A stretch of DNA of 22,825 nucleotides, taken from Spirochaeta sp. (GTDB taxonomy: Bacteria; Spirochaetota; Spirochaetia; Spirochaetales_E; Spirochaetaceae_B). Location: the NCBI GenBank assembly GCA_030590585.1, contig JAUUYD010000003.1:1-22825 (forward strand), in the 5' to 3' direction. Under the pieces are notes generated by a model. That model was not told the origin of the DNA and did no database searches. It saw only the letters and a list, made by a program, of their open reading frames with translations. The translations under genes were made by a program, and so were the position numbers. Below, in pieces: positions 15,400 to 22,718 of the stretch (position 1 is its first letter; every line of letters begins with the position of its first letter).

Positions 15400-17514
15400 T
15401 CATTTACCGAACAGGCGGCCAATAAAACCTTTCTTATCCTTCTTCTTATCCATTTTTTCCTTAGCGGTGTCTCTGATATTCTGTCGCTGAGATTGAGAAT
15501 CCTTATTCCCGATTTCTTTGCGCCGGGTATCTTCCCGTTGGATTGCTTCGTTCCGGGATCGACTGTTTCTTTGCTGATCTGATTTACCGGCAGGTTTCCG
15601 TCTTTTCTTCCTGCTTCCAGCGCCTTTTCCGTCGGATCCGCTCAACTGAAAATCCTCACCGTACTTCTTTCGATAATACGCCAGCCTTTCATCCATACTG
15701 TTATCCGAACTGACTCGTTCCATCTCTGAAAGATTGGAGATTTGACGGTCACCGGAAGCTTTCTTCCTGGCAGCAGATGAGTGCTGTTTTTTATCAGCCT
15801 TTACAGGTTTGACCGCAGGTTTCCCGGTTTTATTTGAACGTTTCTTTTCATTCCGCCGTTCCTTATTCGAACTGAAATCATCCAGGCCGCCGCCGGCGAC
15901 TGAAGAGACAACCGACTGAACCTTGGCAGCCCTGGGATCCAGTGCCATTTTGCCATTCTTGGGTCCCCTGGGTTCAGGTCCGTTGCCAGGTCGGCCGTTC
16001 TGAGGTCTATTGTCGTTCTGAGGTCTATTGTCGTTCTGAGGTCTATTGTCGTTCTGAGGTCTATTGTCGTTCTGAGGTCTATTGTCGTTCTGAGGTCTAT
16101 TGTCGTTCTGAGGTCTATTGTCATTCTGAGGTCTATTGTCATTCTGAGGTCTATTGTCGTTCTGAGGTCTATTGTCGTTCTGAGGTCTATTGTCGTTCTG
16201 AGGTCTATTGTCGTTCTGAGGTCTATTGTCGTTTCGAGGTCTATTGTCGTTTCGAGGTCTGCGGTCATCCCGGCCGCTTCGGCCTCTTGGTCTTCCGCCG
16301 TCACCCCGACCACCGTCCCGGCCGCCGAGTTCACGATATCGATCCTGGGGTGGAAATCGTCTTCCGGCACTTTTATCTTCAACCATGAAATTTTCATCCG
16401 CCCAGCTGACAGGAATCTTCTCTCCAAGAAGTTTCTCGATGGGGCCCAGACCATAGACAAATTCTTCACATGCCATAGTCACTGTTTTACCTTCCTGTCC
16501 GGCTCGAGCCGTCCGGCCTATACGGTGCACGTAGCTTTCAGCCTCCAGGGGTACATCATAGTTAATCACCATCTGAAGATCATTGATGTGCAGTCCGCGA
16601 GCAGCAACATCCGTTGCCACCAGGAATTTATGATGACCTTTTTTCACTTCGTCCACAATTCTCAGGCGCCTGGACTGGGGAAGATCGCCCATAAGGAATG
16701 CAACTTCATAACCGTTCACCTCAAGGCGCTTGGCCACCTCCCAGGCGTTGTGTCTCGTATTTGTAAAAATAACCGCATTTTCGGGATCATCCCGCTTCAA
16801 GATACCCAGAAGCAGCTTCATTTTCTCATCTTTACCAACGTGATACAGCTCCTGGGTGACAGTATCTACTGTTACTTTTTCAGGCTCAATAATTACTTCA
16901 CCCGGATCGTTCATGTATTCCCAGGCCAAATTACCAACACGTGGATTCAAGGTGGCGCTGAAAAGCATGGTATGACGTTCGTTATATGGTTTCACTCCTT
17001 TTAGAATCTTTCGCAGATCAGGAAGGAAACCCATGTCAAAGAGTCGATCAGCTTCGTCAATAACCAGAAAACCGAACTCTTTAAAATTCAACTTGCGCTG
17101 TTTGTGGAAATCAATGAGACGCCCTGGAGTGCCAATTAAAACATCAACACCTTTCTCAAGCATCTTTTCCTGAGCACCATAACCGACTCCCCCATAAACA
17201 GAGCCGATATTAAAATCAAGATACTTGCTCAGCATCTTTCCTTCCAGCTCAATTTGAACTGCCAGCTCCCTGGTGGGAACAACAACCAGAGCTTTCTGAT
17301 CCTTGTATTTTTCTTCGGTAAGCTGAAGCTGAAAAATACCGAGTAGAAATGCGGCTGTCTTGCCGGTCCCCGTTTGAGACTGGGCATAGATGTCCCGATG
17401 ATCTTTAATCAGAAGCTGGAAACACTGTTCCTGAACAGGCATGGGTGTTTTAAAACCGGCTTCATCGATTCCTTTCTGGATTCTTTCTTCGAATCCGAAT
17501 TCTTCGAATGTCAT
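15400..17514 (-). CDS. DEAD-box RNA helicase with long repeat-bearing tail
   Basis: This is a 704-residue ATP-dependent RNA helicase. The core holds the Q motif (FKTPMPVQEQ), motif I AQSQTGTGKT (44-53), PTREL, GTPGR, DEAD (153-156), SAT, DVAARGLHI and HRIGRTARAG (about 337), in the order seen in RhlB/RhlE proteins. The core ends at about 380. The rest is disordered and basic: an RG-rich stretch, fourteen six-residue repeats (about 421-504), a Lys/Arg/Ser-rich segment, and a terminal KKGFIGRLFGK that may be amphipathic. Such tails bind RNA and can drive condensation. A weak AAGGA precedes the ATG. A hairpin in the 5' leader (17539-17570) could regulate it, as leaders do in cold-induced helicases. 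Confidence 0.95.
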   Translation of the reverse strand: MTFEEFGFEERIQKGIDEAGFKTPMPVQEQCFQLLIKDHRDIYAQSQTGTGKTAAFLLGIFQLQLTEEKYKDQKALVVVPTRELAVQIELEGKMLSKYLDFNIGSVYGGVGYGAQEKMLEKGVDVLIGTPGRLIDFHKQRKLNFKEFGFLVIDEADRLFDMGFLPDLRKILKGVKPYNERHTMLFSATLNPRVGNLAWEYMNDPGEVIIEPEKVTVDTVTQELYHVGKDEKMKLLLGILKRDDPENAVIFTNTRHNAWEVAKRLEVNGYEVAFLMGDLPQSRRLRIVDEVKKGHHKFLVATDVAARGLHINDLQMVINYDVPLEAESYVHRIGRTARAGQEGKTVTMACEEFVYGLGPIEKLLGEKIPVSWADENFMVEDKSAGRRFPPQDRYRELGGRDGGRGDGGRPRGRSGRDDRRPRNDNRPRNDNRPQNDNRPQNDNRPQNDNRPQNDNRPQNDNRPQNDNRPQNDNRPQNDNRPQNDNRPQNDNRPQNDNRPQNDNRPQNGRPGNGPEPRGPKNGKMALDPRAAKVQSVVSSVAGGGLDDFSSNKERRNEKKRSNKTGKPAVKPVKADKKQHSSAARKKASGDRQISNLSEMERVSSDNSMDERLAYYRKKYGEDFQLSGSDGKGAGSRKKRRKPAGKSDQQRNSRSRNEAIQREDTRRKEIGNKDSQSQRQNIRDTAKEKMDKKKDKKGFIGRLFGK
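16003..16254 (-). repeat. fourteen 18-bp in-frame tandem repeats
   Basis: The plus-strand unit is AGGTCTATTGTCGTTCTG and runs 14 times without interruption. On the coding strand each unit encodes a six-residue RPQNDN-type module. Units 13-14 (protein N-terminal side) read RPRNDN instead, and units 7-8 (16111-16146) carry one shared synonymous change. The near-perfect identity at silent sites shows recent expansion by slippage or unequal recombination. Confidence 0.97.
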
Positions 17515-17538
17515 GTTGTAAAAACGATCCTTGATGGT

Positions 17539-17570
17539 TGATGCAAGTTAACTTGAAGAGACTTGCATCA
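17539..17570. repeat. 10-bp inverted repeat in the helicase leader
   Basis: TGATGCAAGT (17539-17548) and ACTTGCATCA (17561-17570) are perfect inverted arms. The first arm also overlaps a competing perfect palindrome, CAAGTTAACTTG (17544-17555). Two mutually exclusive foldings are therefore possible, in what should be the 5' untranslated region of the helicase. The ACTTGCA core recurs in the palindrome at 7480-7510. Confidence 0.6.
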
Positions 17571-17633
17571 TGAGTATTTGTTGTGCTTTCCGGGCTGATT
17601 TATCCTACGAATCGGACGTGGATACGAGGGTCT

Positions 17634-17750
17634 TCAAATTGACTCTGATGCAGGCAACACCTGCTTCATTGCCATATTTACAAGGTCTCTTGCCTGAACA
17701 ATGTGACTGTAAGTTTCTGCATATCTGAGAAAGTCACCGAATACTACCAT
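17634..17750 (-). CDS. possible small protein, 38 residues
   Basis: An ATG at 17750 with GGA about 9 nt upstream opens a 38-codon frame (start MVVFGDFLRYAETY) that ends at 17634, about 120 nt upstream of the helicase on the same strand. Its composition looks protein-like and amphipathic, but nothing is recognised, and a frame this short can arise by chance. Confidence 0.22.
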   Translation of the reverse strand: MVVFGDFLRYAETYSHIVQARDLVNMAMKQVLPASESI

Positions 17751-17877
17751 TCAGGTTTTCCACGCGGACTGAATATATCTCTTTCAATCCCGATAGTTCA
17801 CAATGAAATATAATATACTCTAGGTAAATTAATGTCGATAGAATGGCCAAAGACCTCTTTAGTAAAAGGATAATACC

Positions 17878-19833
17878 ATGCGCTTCAAGGTTACAGCAGT
17901 ATTCCTGCTCTCAATAAGCTCATCTTTATGTGCTTCGACATGGGAATTCGCACCAGCAACCGCATCCGCAGTACCTGGAAGTGTAATTATTCAGGATTTT
18001 ATCAGTCTTGAGGGATTTCCCAATCTGGATGGCCTGCTCATAGAATCCGAAGGTTGGTTCTGGCTTAAATTAAAAATCCCTGTTGAACCAAATGATGATT
18101 CGCTGCTGATCAGCGGAACAAACCTCGCCTGGTATCTCTATGTTGATGGTAAAAAAATGGCGGAATCCGGATCCGGCCCCCCATGGTGGCAGCCATCATC
18201 TCCAATTCCATATCTATCAACCCTGCCAACCGGGATTGATGACTCGATAACGATTCTTATGAAAGTTTATCTTCGCCGTGGATATACAGAACTACCTGCA
18301 CTGTCAGTGGTTGGAACCAAGTCTGACCTCCGGCGTCACCAGCTGATCATAATTTCAAAGAATCTTTTGGTACCGGCACTGTCCCTCATTCTGGGGTTCA
18401 TACTTTTCATTGGCGGATTAATAGGATACGTCAACAGGAAAGATTTTGCAGTGCTTAACCTTGCCTTGTTCGCTTTTTTTATATCATTAGCCTCTCTCGA
18501 GCCTTTACTCTACTTCTTTCCCGGATTATCAGCACTGATACCATGGATAATACCCGCCGTTGCAGTTCGGGCAGCTATCCCGCCTGCATTGAGTTTCTGG
18601 AGAAAAACAATATCGACAGCAGGCGGGCGTGATCCGGTAATCATCACCATAATTGATCTGGTTCTCACAATCCTTGTATCTCTCTGGCTGATTATTCCAA
18701 TCTTTGCTTTACAATTCATACCGGCAGCTTATCAACACCTTTTTGACTTCAACCCCCTGCCCTGGTACATTATGATTTCTGTTGGTACTGCATTCGGCCT
18801 CTGGGTTTATCACAGTATTAAATCTCATCCCTGCCGAATTGGATCTCTGCTTATCTTTGTAACCGCGTTAATCCCTCTTCTTATCGCGTATACTGCCGGT
18901 AATTCCACAAACCAGTTTATTTCCATATTCATATATATGAGCCTTCCCGCATCCCTTACAGCTGCCATTCCTTTTCTTATTATCCGCAAAGTTTCAAACG
19001 CCGAAGAACCGGAAGTTCTTGAAGTTCTTGAAGAGCTGGATGCACCGGAATTACTTGAAATACCTGCAGTCTCAACCCATCAGATTTCAGTGCATGAGAA
19101 GCTTCTGACTAAAAGCATCCGTTCAACTCTGTACCCTGAATCCATACCATGGGATCCGGTATGGGATCTGGCATCTTCCAGGCAGGGTTCATCCTACCCG
19201 GCAACCGGATTTCATGACGTTTATACATCGGCAGAACATCAGCTGTCAGGATTCTCTTTCATGGATTCCGGGGCCGACAGCCTGGAATCTCTGTTTTTTG
19301 CCCATTTGGTCCGCAGCGAACTCTCACGAAGTTTCAGAACCGAAACTGCACTGCCGAAAATTGTCAGATCGGTGCACAGAAAGGCTCTCGACGCCGCCGG
19401 AGCTGCTGGAAAAACCATGATGGGTGTTACAGGAAAGTTTCAAAATGACAAACTGGTATTCCTGCCTCTTTTATTACCGCCTATGCTGCTCAAACGCATG
19501 GCGACGGGAAACGTAATATCTCTTTCCAAAAATGGTATGAATTCTGTAAATCCCCCATTGGGAAGCAGGGGTTTCGGCAGTCGGGGTTTACAGACACTGA
19601 ATATAACAATGTCCGGCGGAGATTTTGTTGTTGTCTATACACCTTCAATTCTCAACTTAAAGAATACGGCAGGTGAAAAAATGGGGATTGGAAGGTTTGC
19701 CGGAATCGTCAAGGCTTCTGAAGGCCGTAAAGCTGATGCAACTGTCGCCGGCATTATTGGCGCATTGAAGGACTTCTCCGGGAGCAATGTCATATCCGTA
19801 CCATTACAGATTCTGGTAATCAGACACCGCTAA
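17878..19833 (+). CDS. 7TMR-DISM receptor with degenerate SpoIIE/RsbU-like domain
   Basis: This is 651 residues. After a signal peptide (about 1-19) comes a periplasmic jelly-roll region of 7TMR-DISM type (about 30-155; GWFWLKLKIP, LYVDGKKMAESG), then seven or so helices (about 162-375), a Glu-rich linker, and a PP2C-like domain (about 425-650) laid out like RsbU/SpoIIE. Family metal ligands are mostly missing. The GGDxxD region reads ATGFHD with only Asp447. The DxSGHG region reads MDSGAD (Asp463). The Asp of the YTDG motif is Pro589, and the closing DD is replaced around Asn637. It may therefore be a pseudophosphatase or scaffold in a partner-switching pathway. AAAGGAT precedes the ATG. It overlaps the convergent gene by 4 bp. 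Confidence 0.75.
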   Translation: MRFKVTAVFLLSISSSLCASTWEFAPATASAVPGSVIIQDFISLEGFPNLDGLLIESEGWFWLKLKIPVEPNDDSLLISGTNLAWYLYVDGKKMAESGSGPPWWQPSSPIPYLSTLPTGIDDSITILMKVYLRRGYTELPALSVVGTKSDLRRHQLIIISKNLLVPALSLILGFILFIGGLIGYVNRKDFAVLNLALFAFFISLASLEPLLYFFPGLSALIPWIIPAVAVRAAIPPALSFWRKTISTAGGRDPVIITIIDLVLTILVSLWLIIPIFALQFIPAAYQHLFDFNPLPWYIMISVGTAFGLWVYHSIKSHPCRIGSLLIFVTALIPLLIAYTAGNSTNQFISIFIYMSLPASLTAAIPFLIIRKVSNAEEPEVLEVLEELDAPELLEIPAVSTHQISVHEKLLTKSIRSTLYPESIPWDPVWDLASSRQGSSYPATGFHDVYTSAEHQLSGFSFMDSGADSLESLFFAHLVRSELSRSFRTETALPKIVRSVHRKALDAAGAAGKTMMGVTGKFQNDKLVFLPLLLPPMLLKRMATGNVISLSKNGMNSVNPPLGSRGFGSRGLQTLNITMSGGDFVVVYTPSILNLKNTAGEKMGIGRFAGIVKASEGRKADATVAGIIGALKDFSGSNVISVPLQILVIRHR

Positions 19834-21215
19834 CGCCAACGATCTCTTTTTACATCATCCACTGTTCGTCTGAACCTGTCTTCCCGATGAATACCTGCAG
19901 CATACTCGGCAAGAGCTTTCCCGTTCATTGCCGATTCAGGTATAACGATATGTGTTTTATTATTTTTAATCAGGCACATTCCCAGATCAGCTTTAAGACC
20001 ACCCATGGATTTATCAGGATCAGTAATGATTACCAGATCAAAATTCTCTGAAAAACGTACAATGCCGGAAGGCTCCAGGGGCTGAACAAATCTTAAGGAT
20101 ATAACAGCTGCTGAAAAGTTATCTTTTACAAGCCTATCCGCGGCTTTACAGGCCTCTTTGGCCAAAATCCCGGGTACAATAAGCAGTATTCGCCCGGCAC
20201 TTCCGCTGTTTTTCTCTTTGAGCAGCAAGTATGACTCACTGATCCAGTTTTTTTTATGCTGAATTTTTACTGGAATCGATGATTTACCGGGGTCAATTAT
20301 CAAAACAAGGGTGGATGCATCGGCGGCCCATTTCAAGGCGCCTTGAATATCCATGTCAGATACCGGTGTTAAAATAGGAATATCAAGTACGGACTGAAAT
20401 ACCGGGACAGCAGACCAATCTTCCTGTACCCGGATTATCGCTTTTAGTTCTTTATCAAGGGTCATACTCTTTGAATAAGCCTTCAGAAGAACTGCAGCGG
20501 CAGCAGATTCACCTGGAGCAAGTGTTGCTACTGGTAAAAGTCCGGCGCTTGATGCCGCATATACAGCCAATATTTTTTCCCGGATATCCACATCCGTTCC
20601 GATATGAATACGGCTGGGAGACTCCTTAACCCACAGATTATATACCTCGGGAAGTTTATCTGAGGCATCTGTTATGAGGGCAGATTTTACTGTCTTTTCT
20701 GAACTTTTCCCTTTAAAAGAATACTCAGACAGAGGCATTGAAACAGGGATGTGAAAATGTACTGAATCCCCGTCGGGCTGATCAGCTTCAGAGACAGGAG
20801 GAACTGCTGCCGGGAATAATACATCAAGCAATTTCTGAATTATCACCGGGTATCGGGGTTTTCTTTTTGGAGAGAGCTCTCCATGTTCACCGGAAAAAAG
20901 TTTAACCGATATTATACGTCTTCCTGCCGCAGAAGCAGCTTTATCCAGCTGTTTCCACAATTCCGGTGTTTCAGGAAAGAAGTTCCAGCTGACACAAAAA
21001 ACCCGGCTCTTATCGCCTAACCTTCTTTTGTGCGTTTTGCCGGCTGCTTCCCAGGCAAGTCCTCCCTGATCGAAGGGCCATATCACAAGGTCAGAGGAGG
21101 AAGTGTGTTTGCGAATTTGCTCCACTGCCGGGATGCTGTTCAGGGAAAGGGACGAATCAACACGGTACCTTCCGGCGAGAGCAAGAACTTCAGCACTGAG
21201 GGCGTCAGGGGTCAA
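19830..21215 (-). CDS. transketolase/DXS-like protein lacking a thiamine-diphosphate domain
   Basis: This is about 461 residues. Residues about 200-345 resemble the transketolase pyrimidine domain. Residues about 345-461 resemble the transketolase C-terminal domain of 1-deoxyxylulose-5-phosphate synthase (ISLRFVQPLEPSGIV, then VIITDPDKSMGG). The GDG thiamine-binding motif and the catalytic EQH of true enzymes are not visible, and the first 180 residues match nothing I know. It is probably a pseudoenzyme, or a subunit completed by another protein. The start is TTG at 21215, the first standard start after an in-frame stop, with only a weak CCGGA upstream. It begins about 19 nt after a terminator and converges on the receptor gene. 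Confidence 0.55.
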   Translation of the reverse strand: MTPDALSAEVLALAGRYRVDSSLSLNSIPAVEQIRKHTSSSDLVIWPFDQGGLAWEAAGKTHKRRLGDKSRVFCVSWNFFPETPELWKQLDKAASAAGRRIISVKLFSGEHGELSPKRKPRYPVIIQKLLDVLFPAAVPPVSEADQPDGDSVHFHIPVSMPLSEYSFKGKSSEKTVKSALITDASDKLPEVYNLWVKESPSRIHIGTDVDIREKILAVYAASSAGLLPVATLAPGESAAAAVLLKAYSKSMTLDKELKAIIRVQEDWSAVPVFQSVLDIPILTPVSDMDIQGALKWAADASTLVLIIDPGKSSIPVKIQHKKNWISESYLLLKEKNSGSAGRILLIVPGILAKEACKAADRLVKDNFSAAVISLRFVQPLEPSGIVRFSENFDLVIITDPDKSMGGLKADLGMCLIKNNKTHIVIPESAMNGKALAEYAAGIHREDRFRRTVDDVKRDRWR

Positions 21216-21233
21216 TAAGAGTATCCGGACGTG

Positions 21234-21264
21234 AAAAAGCGGTTACACATTAACTGGTAACCGC
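21234..21264 (-). terminator. Rho-independent terminator of the bS22-like gene
   Basis: Read on the minus strand, GCGGTTAC and GTAACCGC form an 8-bp stem with a 10-nt loop followed directly by TTTTT. It lies 40 nt after the stop of the small basic protein and 19 nt before the TTG start of the next gene, so it could also act as an attenuator. Confidence 0.88.
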
Positions 21265-21304
21265 CTTGTCGATTGAATGATGTGTTCAGGTTTCAGCCTG
21301 GCAA

Positions 21305-21394
21305 CTATTTATTCTTGTGTCTGTTCTTTCTGAGTTTTTTCTTACGTTTATGAGTTGCGATTTTCTTTCTTTTACGTTTTCTTCCACAGGGCAC
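21305..21394 (-). CDS. AURKAIP1/COX24-domain small basic protein (bS22/mS38-like)
   Basis: This is a 29-residue protein with a GTG start and GAGGAG 7 nt upstream. It is almost wholly Lys, Arg and His: it begins MPCGRKRKRKKIATHKRKK and continues KLRKNRHKNK. This is the pattern of the short AURKAIP1/COX24-domain proteins annotated in Spirochaetota and Bacteroidota, related to mitochondrial ribosomal protein mS38 and mycobacterial bS22. By that relation it should sit on the small ribosomal subunit; this is inference. It has its own sigma70-type promoter (21459-21487) and terminator, so it is an independent unit. It is easily missed because of its length. Confidence 0.85.
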   Translation of the reverse strand: MPCGRKRKRKKIATHKRKKKLRKNRHKNK

Positions 21395-21458
21395 TGTCGA
21401 GTCTCCTCAAAATTTACTCCGTTACCGAAACAAAACCGGCCCGGATAAGTGTTTATGG

Positions 21459-21487
21459 ATTATCCCTAACCGGGGCATATTGGTCAA
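21459..21487 (-). promoter_or_regulatory. sigma70-type promoter of the bS22-like gene
   Basis: On the minus strand, TTGACC (21482-21487) is followed after exactly 17 nt by GATAAT (21459-21464); each box differs from consensus at one base. The -35 box overlaps the miaA stop codon. An inverted repeat GGATAA/TTATCC (21443-21448 with 21460-21465) spans the -10 box and could be an operator. Confidence 0.7.
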
Positions 21488-22494
21488 GAGAGGTTGAAGA
21501 CAGATCTGTCTTTAAGAAAATCACTGACAAGCTGAATGATGCCGCCGGGAGCTTCAGGATCTTCTCCGGCATCAAACCAATGCACATCGGGAAGAGACGA
21601 GAAGAATGTAATCTGACGCTTGGCATATCGCCGGGTATTTCTGGCTATCAGCTTCTGAACTGCCTCATCATCAGGTTCCGGCTCTCCAGGCAAGGCAAAC
21701 CATTCTCGATATCCTATGGCTTTCATACCGGGATGCTCCCTTCCGGCCCCATCACGGCGTAATGCCGCCACTTCCCGGGGCAGACCATCCTTGAACATGA
21801 GAGCCACCCTTTCATTTATCCGGCGGTACAGCTCCGCCCTCTCCCGTTTAAGCCCTATCAGGAGCGTCTGGTAGTCTTCTCGTGGAGTATCAGGAACAGG
21901 AAAAGAAGAAAGCGGCCGGCCGGATTGAGCGTGAACCTCCAGAACCCGAAGCATACGGTAGCGGTCATGCTTACCGATTCTTGAAGCACTGACCGGATCG
22001 AAACGATGAACTTCCTCTCCAAGAATCTCATCACTTATCCCGGTCCATTTTTCTTCAAGGCGGGTCCTGATCAAGGAATCCGAGCTGGGAGTCACCGGAA
22101 GACCCATTAACCAGGCCTTCAGATAATAGGCGGTACCGCCGGAGATTACCGGAAGACGATTTGCGGCAAGTATGTGCCGTACACATTCATCTGCCTGCCG
22201 ACAAAAGTCACCTACACTGTATTGATCTTTGTAGTTTATAATATCAATAAGGTGATAAGGTATGCGGGAGAGAACCCCGGGATTCGGTTTAGCTGTTCCA
22301 ATATTCAGGCTTTTATAGACTTGAAGGGCGTCAGCACTGATGACTTCCGCCCCAACTGAGAAGATTCGATTGAGCAACGCGGTCTTTCCGACGCCAGTTG
22401 GCCCGAAAAGCAGGATAACCTTCGGAGGATCAGTCCTGTTTGATGCTATACTGCACCTCTCCGGTGACGATTTCCTTAACTGCCTGGGAGACAA
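21484..22494 (-). CDS. miaA: tRNA dimethylallyltransferase
   Basis: MiaA adds a dimethylallyl group to N6 of adenosine-37 in tRNAs that read codons starting with U. Motifs are the P-loop GPTGVGKT (about 31-38), SADALQVYKSLNIGTAKP, PYHLIDI, ISGGTAYYLKAWLMG and RYAKRQITFF near the C-terminus. The start is unclear. No ATG lies upstream of the P-loop. TTG 22494 has GGGGGT 4 nt before it, GTG 22527 has no ribosome site, and the non-standard CTG 22413 has GAAGG nearby. The first two lie inside rpoZ, which suggests translational coupling. At 336 residues it is somewhat longer than the usual 300-316. Confidence 0.93.
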   Translation of the reverse strand: MSPRQLRKSSPERCSIASNRTDPPKVILLFGPTGVGKTALLNRIFSVGAEVISADALQVYKSLNIGTAKPNPGVLSRIPYHLIDIINYKDQYSVGDFCRQADECVRHILAANRLPVISGGTAYYLKAWLMGLPVTPSSDSLIRTRLEEKWTGISDEILGEEVHRFDPVSASRIGKHDRYRMLRVLEVHAQSGRPLSSFPVPDTPREDYQTLLIGLKRERAELYRRINERVALMFKDGLPREVAALRRDGAGREHPGMKAIGYREWFALPGEPEPDDEAVQKLIARNTRRYAKRQITFFSSLPDVHWFDAGEDPEAPGGIIQLVSDFLKDRSVFNLS

Positions 22495-22639
22495 TCTTAC
22501 CCCCAGCCGCTTCCAGTTCCTCGGCACCAGTCATGCTGATCTGTTTTGCACGGTGGATGGCGGCATTGGTGAGTTCATACATATTTTTATCAGTGGACAC
22601 CAGATCTTCCAGGGGAATGCTGGAGTTCTTTTTAGTCAT
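22430..22639 (-). CDS. rpoZ: RNA polymerase omega subunit
   Basis: This is a 69-residue protein with the omega-subunit core: IPLEDLVSTDKNMYELTNAA followed by IHRAKQI, with the acidic and small-residue stretch and VSQAVKEIVTGEV after it. Omega helps assemble and stabilise the beta' subunit. GAGG lies 5 nt before ATG 22639. A good promoter sits just upstream, and the 3' end overlaps miaA, so rpoZ and miaA form one transcript. The length is at the short end of the family. Confidence 0.9.
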   Translation of the reverse strand: MTKKNSSIPLEDLVSTDKNMYELTNAAIHRAKQISMTGAEELEAAGGKIVSQAVKEIVTGEVQYSIKQD

Positions 22640-22668
22640 ATCAGCCTCAATTCTTTAAGAGTGGAGAC

Positions 22669-22698
22669 ATTATAGCCAAACCACCCTCATAAAGTCTA
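22669..22698 (-). promoter_or_regulatory. promoter of rpoZ-miaA
   Basis: On the minus strand, TAGACT (22693-22698) precedes a perfect TATAAT (22669-22674) by 18 nt. Transcription would start near 22661, about 22 nt before the rpoZ ATG. Confidence 0.65.
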
Positions 22699-22718
22699 CG
22701 GAGGAAACTGCTTCAGGG

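Larger units (their letters stand above)
17515..17877. other. intergenic region between helicase and receptor genes
   Basis: This 363-bp region contains the helicase leader hairpin (17539-17570), a possible 38-codon minus-strand frame (17634-17750), and a TATAAT at about 17812-17817 on the plus strand, which may be the -10 box of the receptor gene without a clear -35 box. Nothing else was recognised. Confidence 0.5.

Noticed and set aside
16003..16254. Regular repeats considered as a CRISPR array.
   Set aside because: The units are contiguous 18-mers with no spacers and lie in frame inside a helicase gene.
15801..16469. Long open frames in other frames over the helicase repeat (RTTIDL and RSEVYC repeats).
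   Set aside because: An 18-bp repeat without stops keeps all frames open, so these are by-products of the repeat, not genes.
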